64,000 nt of DNA from Erythrobacter sp047872805 (GTDB lineage: Bacteria > Pseudomonadota > Alphaproteobacteria > Sphingomonadales > Sphingomonadaceae). The notes under the pieces were generated by a model that saw only the letters and a program-made list of their open reading frames with translations, did not search any database and was not told the DNA's origin. Positions 42,621 to 51,702 of the stretch are shown in pieces. Within the stretch, counting starts at the first letter, position 1. Every line of letters starts with the position of its first letter. The stretch spans positions 169,705 to 233,704 of the forward strand of contig NZ_JBLQUK010000003.1 of NCBI RefSeq assembly GCF_047872805.1, in the 5' to 3' direction. A program made the translations under genes and the position numbers.

Positions 42621-45245
42621 ATGCAGCTTGTCATCGTTGAATCGCCGGCCAAGGCGAAGACTATCGAGAAATATCTCGGCGCGGATTTCAAGGTTCTCGC
42701 CAGCTATGGCCACGTCCGCGATCTGCCGCCCAAGGATGGCAGCGTGCGCCCGGATGAAGATTTTGCGATGGATTGGGAACTTTACCGGGACAAACAGAGC
42801 CGGTTCAAGGAAATCGCCGATGCGGCCAAGGGGGCATCGCGGCTGGTGCTGGCGACCGACCCTGACCGCGAGGGTGAGGCGATCAGCTGGCATGTCCGCG
42901 AGCTGCTGAAAAAGCGCAAGGCGCTGCCGACCAAGGTTGACCGTGTGACCTTCAACGCGATCACGAAGCAGGCCGTGACCGAGGCAATGAAGAGCCCGCG
43001 CGAGCTCGATCAGCCGCTGATCGATGCCTATCTGGGTCGCCGCGCGCTCGATTATCTGTTCGGCTTTACCTTGTCTCCGGTGCTGTGGCGCAAACTGCCC
43101 GGGGCGAAATCGGCGGGCCGGGTGCAATCGGTGGCGCTGCGGCTGATCGTTGACCGCGAGCGCGAGATCGAGGCGTTTCGCGCGGATGAATATTGGTCGG
43201 TGCTCGCGCGGCTGGAGCATGACGGGACCGCGTTCGATGCGCGGCTGGTGCGGTTTAGGGGCGAGAAGCTGGAGAAGCTCTCGCTCGGCCATGAAGGCAT
43301 CGCGCTGGAGGCGAAAGCCGCCGTCGAAGCCGGGCGCTTTACCGTCGAGGGGGTTGAGACCAAGCCGCTCAAACGCAATCCCTCGCCGCCGTTCACCACT
43401 TCGACCCTGCAACAAGAGGCCGCGCGCAAGCTTGGCTTTTCTGCCAGCCACACGATGCGCTGCGCACAGTCGCTGTATGAAGCGGGCGCGATCACTTATA
43501 TGCGGACGGACGGCGTGCAGATGGACATGAGCGCGATATTGGCCGCGCGTGACGCCATCGAAGAACGCTTTGCCAAGGAATATCGCCCGGAAAAGCCGCG
43601 CTTCTACAGCACCAAGGCGAAGAATGCTCAGGAAGCGCATGAAGCGATCCGTCCGACCAATTTCAGCAAGGATGGCGCAGGGTCGGGCGACGAGGCAAAG
43701 CTGTATTCGCTGATTTTCAAACGCGCGATGGCCAGCCAGATGTCCGCCGCGCAGCTGGAACGCACCACCGTCACCCTGCGCGATGCGACCGGCCAGCATG
43801 AATTGCGCGCGACCGGGCAGGTAATCAAATTCCCCGGCTTCCTCGCGGTCTATCAGGAAGGCTTCGACGACAATTCGGACGGCGGGGACGACGACGAAGG
43901 CGGCCTGTTGCCGATGATCCGGCAGGGCGACGTTCCGGCCAAGACCGGGGTTGAGGCGAACCAGCATTTCACCCAGCCGCCGCCGCGCTTTTCCGAGGCC
44001 AGCCTGGTCAAACGGCTGGAGGAACTCGGCATCGGGCGCCCATCGACCTATGCTTCGACCATCCAGACCCTGCGCGACCGCGACTATGTGCGGATGGAGA
44101 AAAACCGTTTCTTCGCAGAGGAAAGCGGACGACTGTTGACCGCTTTTCTCGAACGGTTCTTCCCCACCTATGTCGCCTATGATTTCACCGCCGGGATGGA
44201 AGATGAACTCGACGTGGTGTCCGATGGGCGCGAGGATTATAAAGCGCTGCTCGCCAAATTCTGGCACGATTTCAAGCCCAAGGCCGATGAGGTCATGGAA
44301 AAACTGCCCTCCGAAGTGACCGAAGCGCTTGATGAATATCTCTCCGACTTCCTGTTTCCAGCGCGCGAGGATGGCAAGGACGCGCGCCACTGCCCGCTGT
44401 GCGACAGCGAAGGGCGCGAAGGCGGGAGATTGAGCCTGCGCGGCGGCAAATTCGGCGCCTTCGTCGCGTGTCAGAACTATCCCGAATGCAAATTCACCCG
44501 CCGCTTTGCGCAGCCGGGCGGGGACGGAGAGGATGGCGGCGAAGACGGTATTCTGGGCCAGCACCCCGAGACCGGCGCGGACATCCACCGCAAGACCGGG
44601 CGCTTTGGCCCCTATGTCGAAATGGCTGATGGCGAGACGAAAAAACGCGCGAGCATCCCCAAGGATATTGATGATTTCGGGGTCGAATGGGCGGCGAAAC
44701 TGCTTGATCTGCCGCGCATCATCGGCGCGCATCCTGAAACCGGTCTGGAGATCGAGGCTGCCATCGGACGCTATGGCCCATACCTGCGCCACGATGGCAA
44801 ATATGCCAAGCTGACCAGCACGATTGACGTGTTCGACACCGGCATGAACGCAGCGGTCGCTCTGCTGGCGGAGGCCGCCAATCGCAAAGGCGGCACGCGC
44901 GGCAAGGCCGAACCGATAAAGGTGCTGGGCGAACACCCGACCAGCGGCGGCGAGATCAAGGTGATGCCGGGCCGCTATGGCCCCTATGTCACCGATGGCA
45001 CGACCAATGCGACTTTGCCCAAAGACGTAAAGCCAGAGGATATCGAAGCGGCGCAGGCCATCGAATTGATCGATGCGCGTGCAGCCAAGGGTCCGCCCAA
45101 GAAGAAGGGCCGCAAAGCCGCGCCCAAGAAAAAGGCTCCCACAAAAAAGGCTCCAGCGAAAAAGACGACGGCTAAGAAGGCTCCCGCGAAGAAGGCTGCG
45201 ACCGGCAAAAGCGCGGCAAAATCAGCGACTAGCTCAGCCGCATAG
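42621..45245 (+). CDS. topA: DNA topoisomerase I
   Basis: An 874-residue type IA topoisomerase that relaxes negative supercoils. The Toprim domain begins LVIVESPAKAKTIEKYLG, with DPDREGE for the metal site. The catalytic tyrosine is in ITYMRTDG near residue 293. A Cys4 zinc-ribbon (about 591-622, CPLCDSEG ... CQNYPECKF) is followed by two TOPRIM C-terminal repeats with GPYV/GRYGPY motifs. The last ~45 residues are an Ala-Lys-Pro tail of repeated PAKKA-like units, common in alphaproteobacterial TopA and probably DNA-binding. Confidence 0.95.
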   Translation: MQLVIVESPAKAKTIEKYLGADFKVLASYGHVRDLPPKDGSVRPDEDFAMDWELYRDKQSRFKEIADAAKGASRLVLATDPDREGEAISWHVRELLKKRKALPTKVDRVTFNAITKQAVTEAMKSPRELDQPLIDAYLGRRALDYLFGFTLSPVLWRKLPGAKSAGRVQSVALRLIVDREREIEAFRADEYWSVLARLEHDGTAFDARLVRFRGEKLEKLSLGHEGIALEAKAAVEAGRFTVEGVETKPLKRNPSPPFTTSTLQQEAARKLGFSASHTMRCAQSLYEAGAITYMRTDGVQMDMSAILAARDAIEERFAKEYRPEKPRFYSTKAKNAQEAHEAIRPTNFSKDGAGSGDEAKLYSLIFKRAMASQMSAAQLERTTVTLRDATGQHELRATGQVIKFPGFLAVYQEGFDDNSDGGDDDEGGLLPMIRQGDVPAKTGVEANQHFTQPPPRFSEASLVKRLEELGIGRPSTYASTIQTLRDRDYVRMEKNRFFAEESGRLLTAFLERFFPTYVAYDFTAGMEDELDVVSDGREDYKALLAKFWHDFKPKADEVMEKLPSEVTEALDEYLSDFLFPAREDGKDARHCPLCDSEGREGGRLSLRGGKFGAFVACQNYPECKFTRRFAQPGGDGEDGGEDGILGQHPETGADIHRKTGRFGPYVEMADGETKKRASIPKDIDDFGVEWAAKLLDLPRIIGAHPETGLEIEAAIGRYGPYLRHDGKYAKLTSTIDVFDTGMNAAVALLAEAANRKGGTRGKAEPIKVLGEHPTSGGEIKVMPGRYGPYVTDGTTNATLPKDVKPEDIEAAQAIELIDARAAKGPPKKKGRKAAPKKKAPTKKAPAKKTTAKKAPAKKAATGKSAAKSATSSAA

Positions 45246-45362
45246 AGCGTCACCGCCTCAATCCTGCAAGAATCCCGCGCAATCCGGGCTAGCGCCGCTG
45301 CGGCGTTGGTAAATCATTTAGTATTGTCCCCTATCTCTGCGCAAAGACCGGGGACAAATGCT

Positions 45363-45749
45363 GTGATTGAAATCGAAGTCCAGAACGAGACTCATCAGAC
45401 GCAGGAGCGGATTCGCTTTGCCGCTGTGCCGCGCATTGGCGAAGGCATCCGCCTGCGCGCGCCCGGAGGCATTTGGGCGAGTTATGACGTGATCGACGTA
45501 TGGTACCAAAAAGTCGAATATGGCGACATCTGGATGCCCTATCTGCATATTCGCCTGACCCCGGGCGAAGCGGCAGGCGATACCGGAGCGGAAGCCGAAC
45601 AGCCAAAAATGGACCCGCTGGAACACGACTACGCCCCCCAATATCGTGATGATTATGACCCCGAATATGGGCACGATTACGAGGAAGAATTTCAGCGCGA
45701 AGGCCGCTTCGCCTCGCTCGCAGGGGAGGCCGAGCCATTCAAAATCTGA
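45363..45749 (+). CDS. Hypothetical acidic protein
   Basis: A 128-residue protein starting at the GTG at 45363, seven bases after GGGGAC; an upstream in-frame GTG at 45306 is less likely. The N-terminal 75 residues form a compact beta-rich unit (EIEVQNETHQTQERIRF, VPRIGEGIRLRAPGGIWASY). The C-terminal half is very rich in Asp, Glu and Tyr (repeats of DYDPEYGHDYEEE type) and looks disordered. Function unknown. It may be coupled to the response regulator that follows. Confidence 0.65.
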   Translation: MIEIEVQNETHQTQERIRFAAVPRIGEGIRLRAPGGIWASYDVIDVWYQKVEYGDIWMPYLHIRLTPGEAAGDTGAEAEQPKMDPLEHDYAPQYRDDYDPEYGHDYEEEFQREGRFASLAGEAEPFKI

Positions 45750-45889
45750 TCAAACGCACCACCGGCGCGCATAAACGGGCGCAAGGTCTGGAAGGCAAGA
45801 CGCTGGTCGAAAAGCTTGCGAATGCGCGGCCGCAGGGCAGTGCACGTGATGATGCACCAGATGGAACGCCGATCGCTACGCCACAGGAC

Positions 45890-46363
45890 GTGCGCGAGGC
45901 GCTTGGCGTAGGGTCGTCGGAACACGACATCGACGCGATCGTGCGCGCGGCAAAGGCCATGCGCGATGGCACCGCGCCGCAGTCGCAAGTGCAGCAGGCC
46001 AACATCTGTCTGATCGTCGATGACAGCCGCGTGATCCGCAAGGTTTCGAGCAAGATCGCCAAGAGCCTCGGCTATATTCCGGTCGAGGCACAGGACGGCG
46101 AAGAGGCGCTGGCGCGCTGCAAACAGGCAATGCCGCGATTGGTGCTGACCGATTGGAACATGCCCGAAATGGACGGCATCGAATTCGTCAAACGCCTGCG
46201 CGCCATCCCGACCCCCAAACCGCCGGTGGTGGTGTTCTGCACCTCCAACGGCGCGGCCACGGACATCCACCAAGGCATCGCGGCAGGGGCGGATGATTAC
46301 ATCGTGAAACCGTTTGATGAAGCGGCGCTCAAGGCAAAGCTGGAGAAGCTGGGGCGAGGGTAA
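45890..46363 (+). CDS. CheY-like response regulator, start uncertain
   Basis: A receiver-domain protein of 157 residues from the GTG at 45890. About residues 38-155 form a CheY domain with CLIVDDSRVIRKV (acidic pair), VLTDWNMPEMDGIEF (phospho-Asp), FCTSNG, and IVKPFDEAAL (conserved Lys). There is no output domain, so it acts through protein contacts. The frame stays open upstream and codes a plausible helical extension from about 45737 (QNLIKRTTGAHKRAQGLEGK), but that part has no ATG, GTG or TTG; an ATT at 45737 or CTG at 45746 would be needed. Confidence 0.8.
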   Translation: MREALGVGSSEHDIDAIVRAAKAMRDGTAPQSQVQQANICLIVDDSRVIRKVSSKIAKSLGYIPVEAQDGEEALARCKQAMPRLVLTDWNMPEMDGIEFVKRLRAIPTPKPPVVVFCTSNGAATDIHQGIAAGADDYIVKPFDEAALKAKLEKLGRG

Positions 46364-46411
46364 ACCGCTCCCTATCGCCAAACCGCGCCGGACCCGTTAG
46401 GGCGCGCGGCC

Positions 46412-46594
46412 ATGGCCAAGGAAACCTTTGAACGACACAAACAGCCGTGGAACGCCGACGAGGCGGCCAAGCTGCGCCTGCTTGCCTCCAAAGGGCAAGG
46501 CCTGAAACAAATCGCAAAAGCGCTGGGCCGCAGCGAGGATTCGGCCAAGACCTTTGCCAAACAGCAGAAAATTGCGATTGCGAAGAAGCGGTAG
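46412..46594 (+). CDS. Small helix-turn-helix protein
   Basis: A 60-residue basic protein. Residues about 12-45 (WNADEAAKLRLLASKGQGLK, then QIAKALGRSEDSAK) read as a SANT/Myb- or sigma-region-like trihelical HTH that tests for GRSE-type turns, similar to the start of GcrA-type proteins. It may bind DNA. Starting ATG 46412; a hairpin lies at its stop. Short, so confidence is moderate, but the frame has coding-like composition and conserved-looking motifs. Confidence 0.6.
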   Translation: MAKETFERHKQPWNADEAAKLRLLASKGQGLKQIAKALGRSEDSAKTFAKQQKIAIAKKR

Positions 46595-46609
46595 GAGGCG
46601 GCTGCCTCC
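46594..46609 (+). terminator. Hairpin at end of small HTH gene
   Basis: GGAGGC-GGCT-GCCTCC forms a perfect six-base-pair stem directly at the stop codon. It has no T-run after it, so termination is plausible but weak. Confidence 0.35.
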
Positions 46610-46764
46610 CCCGTCCTCCCAGCGAAGGCTGCGAAACATTCAGCCACTCTATCGTCGCCCCGGGTCAAGCCCGGCAAGATGTGAAGACTTAAACTATTGC
46701 GTATCCGTTTCGTCGGCTACGGTCACCGCAATGGGCGCAACTTGGCACCAGGATGACGTCACCA

Positions 46765-47661
46765 TCACCGCACCCAGTCCAGCCCCATTTCCTCGAACAC
46801 TTCCTTGTCCTCGCTCCAGCCTTCCGACACTTTCACGTGAAGGAACAGGTGGACCTTGACGCCCAGAATCTCCGCCAGTTCGGCGCGCGCGGCCTCGCCG
46901 ATGGCTTTGATCTTGGCCCCGCCTTTGCCCAGAACGATGGGTTTTTGGCTGTCGCGGGCGATCACGATCTGTTGGCGCACCTCGACGCTGCCATCGGGGC
47001 GCACGGTGTAGCTTTCCGGGCGCACGGCGGCGTCATAGGGCAGTTCCTCGTGCAATTGCGCGTAAAGCTGTTCGCGAGTGATCTCGGCGGCTAGTAGGCG
47101 CTCTGAGGCGTCCGACACTTGATCTTCGGGATACATCCATTCGCCGGCGGGCATCATCGCGGCCAGTGCATCTTTCATTTCGGCCACGCCATCGCCGGTC
47201 AGTGCGGAGACGAAGAACACCTCTTCGAACGCCATGCGCGCGCCGATTTCCTGCGCCAGTGCCAGCAGCGGTTCCTTCTTGGCGCGGTCAACCTTGTTCA
47301 GCACGAGGATCTTGCGCTCGGGGCGGTTTTCCAATGATGCGAGCAGCGGCTCCAATTCGTGCCGCCGCTGCTTGATCGGATCGACGATCAGCAGGATTGC
47401 ATCGGCGCTGTCCGCGCCCTCCCATGCGGCGCTGACCATCGCGCGGTCCAGCCGCCGCTTGGGCGCGAATATGCCGGGCGTGTCGACCAGCACCATCTGC
47501 ACCGGACCGTGCAGGGCAATACCCAGCATTCGCGCGCGGGTGGTCTGCGCCTTGGCCGAAGTGATCGCGACCTTCTGCCCGACAAGTTGATTGACCAGTG
47601 TCGATTTGCCCGCATTGGGCGCGCCGATGACGGCCACCATGCCGCATTTTTGTTGGGTCAT
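46765..47661 (-). CDS. era: GTPase Era
   Basis: A 298-residue GTPase of 16S rRNA maturation. G-motifs: GAPNAGKSTL (G1), TTRAR (G2), DTPG (G3), NKVD (G4). The C-terminal KH domain has QQIVIARDSQKPIVLGKGG. It starts at the ATG at 47661, with nine residues of open frame rejected upstream. Last gene of lepB-rnc-era, a common alphaproteobacterial arrangement, though 109 bases separate it from rnc. Confidence 0.95.
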   Translation of the reverse strand: MTQQKCGMVAVIGAPNAGKSTLVNQLVGQKVAITSAKAQTTRARMLGIALHGPVQMVLVDTPGIFAPKRRLDRAMVSAAWEGADSADAILLIVDPIKQRRHELEPLLASLENRPERKILVLNKVDRAKKEPLLALAQEIGARMAFEEVFFVSALTGDGVAEMKDALAAMMPAGEWMYPEDQVSDASERLLAAEITREQLYAQLHEELPYDAAVRPESYTVRPDGSVEVRQQIVIARDSQKPIVLGKGGAKIKAIGEAARAELAEILGVKVHLFLHVKVSEGWSEDKEVFEEMGLDWVR

Positions 47662-47770
47662 TGCATGACTTCCTCGCCGCGCTTCCACTGCTGCGCGGCG
47701 GAGCGGCTGCGGGCGGCCACTTGGCCTAGCGAAGCCTCGCGGCTTCGTCCCTTTGTATTGCTATACTTCG

Positions 47771-48463
47771 TCAACCGAATTCCTCCAGAAATGCCTTTGC
47801 GGCGAGCTTTTCTGCCTCGCCCTTGCTGCTGGCGATGGCTTGGGCCGCGCCGACATTGTGGATGCTGACCTCGACGGTAAAGCGCGCCGCGTGGTCGGGA
47901 CCGCTGCGTTCGACCACGGAATAATGCGGCATCGCCCGGCGATTGCCCGCTGCCCATTCCTGCAGCGCGCTTTTGGGATGTTTCGACTTGCCTGCATCGC
48001 CGCCAAGCTCGCTTTCCCAGAGGCGGTAGATCGTTTCGCGGGCCACATCATAGCCGTTTTCGACAAAGCACGCCCCGATCAGCGATTCCATCACATCGCC
48101 CAGAATGTTGTCGCTATCCGCGCCGCCATCCTCGCGCGCCTGCTTGCCCAGCCGGATATGCGCGCCTGCGCCAATGGCGCGGGCGATGCGCGCGCAGGTT
48201 GCCCCGCTGACCAATGCATTAAGCCGCTGCGACAGCTGGCCTTCGTGGTTATCGCTGGCGCGGTAGAGCCAGCTCGCCACCGACAGACCCAGCACCCGGT
48301 CACCCAGAAATTCGAGCCGCTGATAATCTGGCTCTGGCGCGGCACCCAGCAGGCCGGAGTTAAAGCTGCCATGGGTCAAGGCTTCGACCCACACGCTGTC
48401 GTTGCACACGGCGAAACCGGTCGCGGTGAGCCATTCGCGCGTTTCGGGGGAAAGCTCGCTCAT
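47771..48463 (-). CDS. rnc: Ribonuclease III
   Basis: A 230-residue double-stranded RNA endonuclease. The signature RLEFLGDRVLGL, the second catalytic Asp/Glu in DNILGDVMESLIGA, and the C-terminal dsRNA-binding domain (KSALQEWAAGNRRAMPHYSV ... GEAEKLAAKAFLEE) are all present. It starts at the ATG at 48463, overlapping the lepB stop (ATGA). Length normal. Confidence 0.95.
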   Translation of the reverse strand: MSELSPETREWLTATGFAVCNDSVWVEALTHGSFNSGLLGAAPEPDYQRLEFLGDRVLGLSVASWLYRASDNHEGQLSQRLNALVSGATCARIARAIGAGAHIRLGKQAREDGGADSDNILGDVMESLIGACFVENGYDVARETIYRLWESELGGDAGKSKHPKSALQEWAAGNRRAMPHYSVVERSGPDHAARFTVEVSIHNVGAAQAIASSKGEAEKLAAKAFLEEFG

Positions 48464-49314
48464 ATCGTGCGCCCAATCCGGCCCCAGCGGGCGGCGGAAA
48501 ACCATGTCCAAGGCTTGACCCACTCGGCGCTGCCATCGGTGGACCAGATGATGATGCTGGCCTCGCCCACGAGGTTTTCCTGCGGCACGATCCCCACTGC
48601 ATCGCCGCGCCGTGCCTCAAATCGGCTGTCGCGCGAATTGTCGCGGTTGTCGCCCAGTACGAACAAATGCCCTTCGGGAATGATCTTGGGCGGGTAAGAG
48701 TCTGCGGGGACATTGCCAAAATCGAGCACGTCATAGCTGCGCCCGCCCGGCAGCGTTTCGCGGAACCGTTTGTAGCGGCAGACCGCCGCGCCGCCCGCGC
48801 CATCGGCTTCGTCTCCGCCCCAGGCACAGGGTGTGTTGAGCGACATCGGAATGTCGAAATCCGGCAATGCCTCGCGCGGGACGAGTTCGCCATTGAGAAG
48901 GATCTGTCCATCGACCAGCGCCACGCTGTCACCCGGCAGGCCGATCACCCGCTTGATGTAATCGGTGCGGTCAATCGGATGTTTGAAAATCACCACATCG
49001 CCGCGTTCGGGCTGGCTTGCGAAAATGCGCCCCGGTATCAATGGAGCGTTGAAGGGTAGCGAATTGTTCGAATAGCCATAGGACCATTTGGCCGCGAGCA
49101 GGTAATCGTCGTTCCACAGCCGCGGCAGCATACTTTCGGAGGGAATCGAAAACGGCGCAAACACCAGACTGCGGAACAACAGCACCGCGATCAGCAGCTT
49201 GGCAAGGAACCACAGGAAGCTGCCAAGGCTTTCCTTTTTCACCACCTCATCCTGCGGCGGAGCAATTTCGGGGGACGCCGCCGCAGCGGGGGAAGATTGG
49301 CTCTTAACATTCAT
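48460..49314 (-). CDS. lepB: Signal peptidase I
   Basis: A 284-residue membrane protease that cleaves signal peptides, needed for the many exported proteins in this window. One transmembrane helix (FLAKLLIAVLLFRSLVFAPF), then the nucleophilic Ser in PSESMLPRL, the general base Lys in DYIKRVIGLPGDSV, and GDNRDNSRDSR. It starts at the ATG at 49314. The segment CAWGGDEADGAGGAAVCRY is a Cys-flanked insertion typical of sphingomonad LepB (inference). First gene of the operon with rnc. Confidence 0.95.
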   Translation of the reverse strand: MNVKSQSSPAAAASPEIAPPQDEVVKKESLGSFLWFLAKLLIAVLLFRSLVFAPFSIPSESMLPRLWNDDYLLAAKWSYGYSNNSLPFNAPLIPGRIFASQPERGDVVIFKHPIDRTDYIKRVIGLPGDSVALVDGQILLNGELVPREALPDFDIPMSLNTPCAWGGDEADGAGGAAVCRYKRFRETLPGGRSYDVLDFGNVPADSYPPKIIPEGHLFVLGDNRDNSRDSRFEARRGDAVGIVPQENLVGEASIIIWSTDGSAEWVKPWTWFSAARWGRIGRTI

Positions 49315-49364
49315 CACCGCTCCCCTTACTCGCGCTCCCACGTCACGCAAAGAGAGTTTGCTTC

Positions 49365-50906
49365 ATGACCAATCAGACTAATCGTAAAGCAGCATGGGAC
49401 CGTTTGGCCGAATTGCCTCGGCGAACCCTTGCTGACCTGTTTGCAGGCGATCCAGACCGCGTTGCCAAGTTCAGCCAGCGGATCGAAGCGGATCTGGGAG
49501 AGCTTGGGCAGGTCGGGATGCTGCTTGATTGGTCAAAGACGCATCTGGACGATGACCTGCTCGCCGCATTTGAGGAATTGGCCGAGGCAGCGGGCTTTGC
49601 CGCCGCGCGCGAAGCCCTGTTCGGCGGCGGAATCGTCAATCCGACCGAGGGGCGCGCCGCCACCCACGGGGCGATGCGCGGCAGCGGCACAGACGCCGAT
49701 GTCGAGGAAGCTGAAGCGCTTCTGGCGCGGATGGGATTGCTGGTCGAGGCCGTTCATGCCGGAGCATTGGGCGAGATCAATCATCTGATCCATATCGGGA
49801 TCGGCGGATCGGCGCTGGGCCCGGCGCTGGCGATTGACGCACTGACCCGCGATCTGAAACTGGTCGATGTGCATGTCGTGTCGAACATCGATGGGCTGGC
49901 GCTGGAACAGGCGTTTGCTGCATGTGACCCGCAGACGACGCTGATTGCGGTCGCGTCCAAGACCTTTACCACGACCGAAACGATGACCAACGCGGCCAGC
50001 GCGCTGAAATGGCTGGGCGAAAACGGGGTGGACGATCCCAGCGGGCGGCTGATCGCGCTGACCGCCAATCCCACTGGCGCGGTCGAATGGGGCGTCGATG
50101 AAACGCGCATACTGCCGTTCCCCGAAAGCGTCGGCGGGCGCTATTCGCTGTGGTCGAGCATCGGATTTCCGGTCGCGCTGGCGGTGGGGATGCAGGATTT
50201 CCGCGCGATGCTGGCCGGGGCGCAGGTCATCGACACACATTTCCGTGAGGCAGAGGGACGCGCCAATTCGCCGCTGCTCGCGGCGTTTGGCGATCTCTAT
50301 TACACGCGGCTGCGCGGCTGTCAGACTCGCGCGGTGTTCGCCTATGACGAAAGGCTGGGGCTGCTTCCCGATTATCTTCAGCAGCTGGAGATGGAATCCA
50401 ATGGCAAGCGGGCCAGCACCGATGGCCATAGGGTCGATCAGCCGACCGCGCCGGTCACCTGGGGCGGGGTGGGGACCGATGCGCAGCATGCGGTGTTCCA
50501 GCTGCTGCATCAGGGCACACATCTGATCCCGGTCGATTTCATCGCCAGCATCGCACCCGGCGATGATTTGGACCCGGCGCATCACCGCAATCTGCTGATG
50601 AATTGTCTGGCACAAGGCGCGGCGCTGATGGCGGGCAAGGCTTCGGACGACCTTGCGCGGGATTACCCGGGGGACCGGCCATCGGCGATGTTCCTGATTG
50701 ATGATCTGGACGCGGCCACCTTTGGCGCGCTGATTGCGTTCCATGAACACCGGACCTTTGCCAATGCGGTGATGATGGGGATCAACCCCTTTGACCAGTT
50801 CGGGGTGGAGCTGGGCAAGGCCATGGCCAAGTCCATCGGCAGCGGCGAGGGGGAGTTCGACCCCAGCACCGCAGTGCTGATGCAGGCGGCGGGTTTGCGC
50901 GGCTAG
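49365..50906 (+). CDS. pgi: Glucose-6-phosphate isomerase
   Basis: A 513-residue isomerase interconverting glucose-6-phosphate and fructose-6-phosphate. Seen are IHIGIGGSALGPALA, VASKTFTTTETMTNA (sugar-phosphate loop), GGRYSLWSSIGFPVAL, and the PGI signature MESNGKRAS, then WGGVGTDAQHAVFQLLHQG and the final GINPFDQFGVELGK. The stop codon lies inside the first arm of the large palindrome that follows. Confidence 0.95.
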   Translation: MTNQTNRKAAWDRLAELPRRTLADLFAGDPDRVAKFSQRIEADLGELGQVGMLLDWSKTHLDDDLLAAFEELAEAAGFAAAREALFGGGIVNPTEGRAATHGAMRGSGTDADVEEAEALLARMGLLVEAVHAGALGEINHLIHIGIGGSALGPALAIDALTRDLKLVDVHVVSNIDGLALEQAFAACDPQTTLIAVASKTFTTTETMTNAASALKWLGENGVDDPSGRLIALTANPTGAVEWGVDETRILPFPESVGGRYSLWSSIGFPVALAVGMQDFRAMLAGAQVIDTHFREAEGRANSPLLAAFGDLYYTRLRGCQTRAVFAYDERLGLLPDYLQQLEMESNGKRASTDGHRVDQPTAPVTWGGVGTDAQHAVFQLLHQGTHLIPVDFIASIAPGDDLDPAHHRNLLMNCLAQGAALMAGKASDDLARDYPGDRPSAMFLIDDLDAATFGALIAFHEHRTFANAVMMGINPFDQFGVELGKAMAKSIGSGEGEFDPSTAVLMQAAGLRG

Positions 50907-51041
50907 AGCGGCTTCCGACCATTCTGACCCACTGCGGCGGCGGCGAAGCTAGAAATATCGACATATTCCCGCGCTTCGCCTTCTTGCAGAGGGCCAAAAT
51001 CGGCTTCGTCGAGATGGGTCAGAATGGTCGGAAACCGCTCT
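50905..51041. repeat. 137-base nested palindrome downstream of pgi
   Basis: A 27-base arm (50905-50931, containing CTTCCGACCATTCTGACCC) recurs inverted at 51015-51041 with one mismatch. Inside the 83-base spacer an eight-base perfect stem GGCGAAGC/GCTTCGCC (50942-50949 and 50973-50980) forms a second hairpin. The first arm overlaps the pgi stop. The remaining gap to 51247 shows no gene. It could act as a terminator or be an inserted repeat unit. Confidence 0.75.
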
Positions 51042-51247
51042 AAACATCGAGGTGATTCTTTCACCCCAACCGCTCCGATCATGAACAAAACGCGCGGCTC
51101 GCTAGGTCTGTTGCTTGCGAGGGTGGATATTCGCACGCATGTTTCGCCGCAACGCAGCATTCATATCGCATTTGCACTTTATTAAATTTTCAGTAATTTC
51201 ACAGGCCTGTCGCATTCCTCACGTGTTCCCAAAAAGGCCCCCAATTC
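51042..51247. other. Remainder of the pgi-TonB-C gap
   Basis: About 200 bases with no supported gene, probably the promoter region of the TonB-C paralogue at 51248. It is more AT-rich near 51170-51200. Confidence 0.3.
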
Positions 51248-51682
51248 ATGGTTCGCAAGCTTTCGCAATATGCTGCCGCCGCCACGCTTGTTCTGACGCC
51301 AGCGGTGATGGCGAAGGCCGATGGTGCCGGGGAGATGGCACCGCCTGCGCCGTCCAAATCGGAAACGTCGGAAGCGCAAGACACTGCAACGCCTGTGCGG
51401 TTGGTATCATGGGACGGCGATTTTGAATTCATGAAGGAATCGCGCCGGATGCGGATCTGGCGTTCGCATGTTGCCTATAATCTCACTGTTGATGCAGAAG
51501 GCGATGTTACCGATTGCGAGCTTACGGAAAGCTTCCGGCTTAAAAGCGTGTCCGAACGCCTTTGCGATATTCTGTCCGAACATCACGAGTTTGAACCGGC
51601 ACAGAACGCGGAGGGTGAACCGGTCGAAGGCAGCTATTCCGCGCGGATAGCCTATGCGGATGTGCGCGAACGGCTGGAATAG
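51248..51682 (+). CDS. Secreted TonB-C-domain-like protein 1
   Basis: A 144-residue protein with a signal peptide (cleavage near VMAKA, residue 24), a Pro/Glu linker, and a TonB C-terminal-like domain (about 65-140): SHVAYNLTVDAEGDVTDCEL, then FEPAQNAEGEPVEG. Two cysteines, Cys90 and Cys106, are likely disulfide-bonded. Unlike true TonB it has a cleavable signal and no long Pro-rich transmembrane-spanning linker. First of three tandem paralogues. Periplasmic role unknown. Confidence 0.65.
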   Translation: MVRKLSQYAAAATLVLTPAVMAKADGAGEMAPPAPSKSETSEAQDTATPVRLVSWDGDFEFMKESRRMRIWRSHVAYNLTVDAEGDVTDCELTESFRLKSVSERLCDILSEHHEFEPAQNAEGEPVEGSYSARIAYADVRERLE

Positions 51683-51702
51683 TCGGGCTTTGGGGGGATT
51701 GA

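Noticed and set aside
42429..44936. Long minus-strand open frame (835 codons) across topA
   Set aside because: It is antisense to the strongly conserved topA and reads as His/Arg/Gly-rich shadow sequence typical of high-GC genomes.
50903..51160. Minus-strand 85-codon frame over the pgi palindrome
   Set aside because: Its sequence is dictated by the palindrome arms, with no ribosome site and no recognisable domain; the inverted repeat explains the region better.
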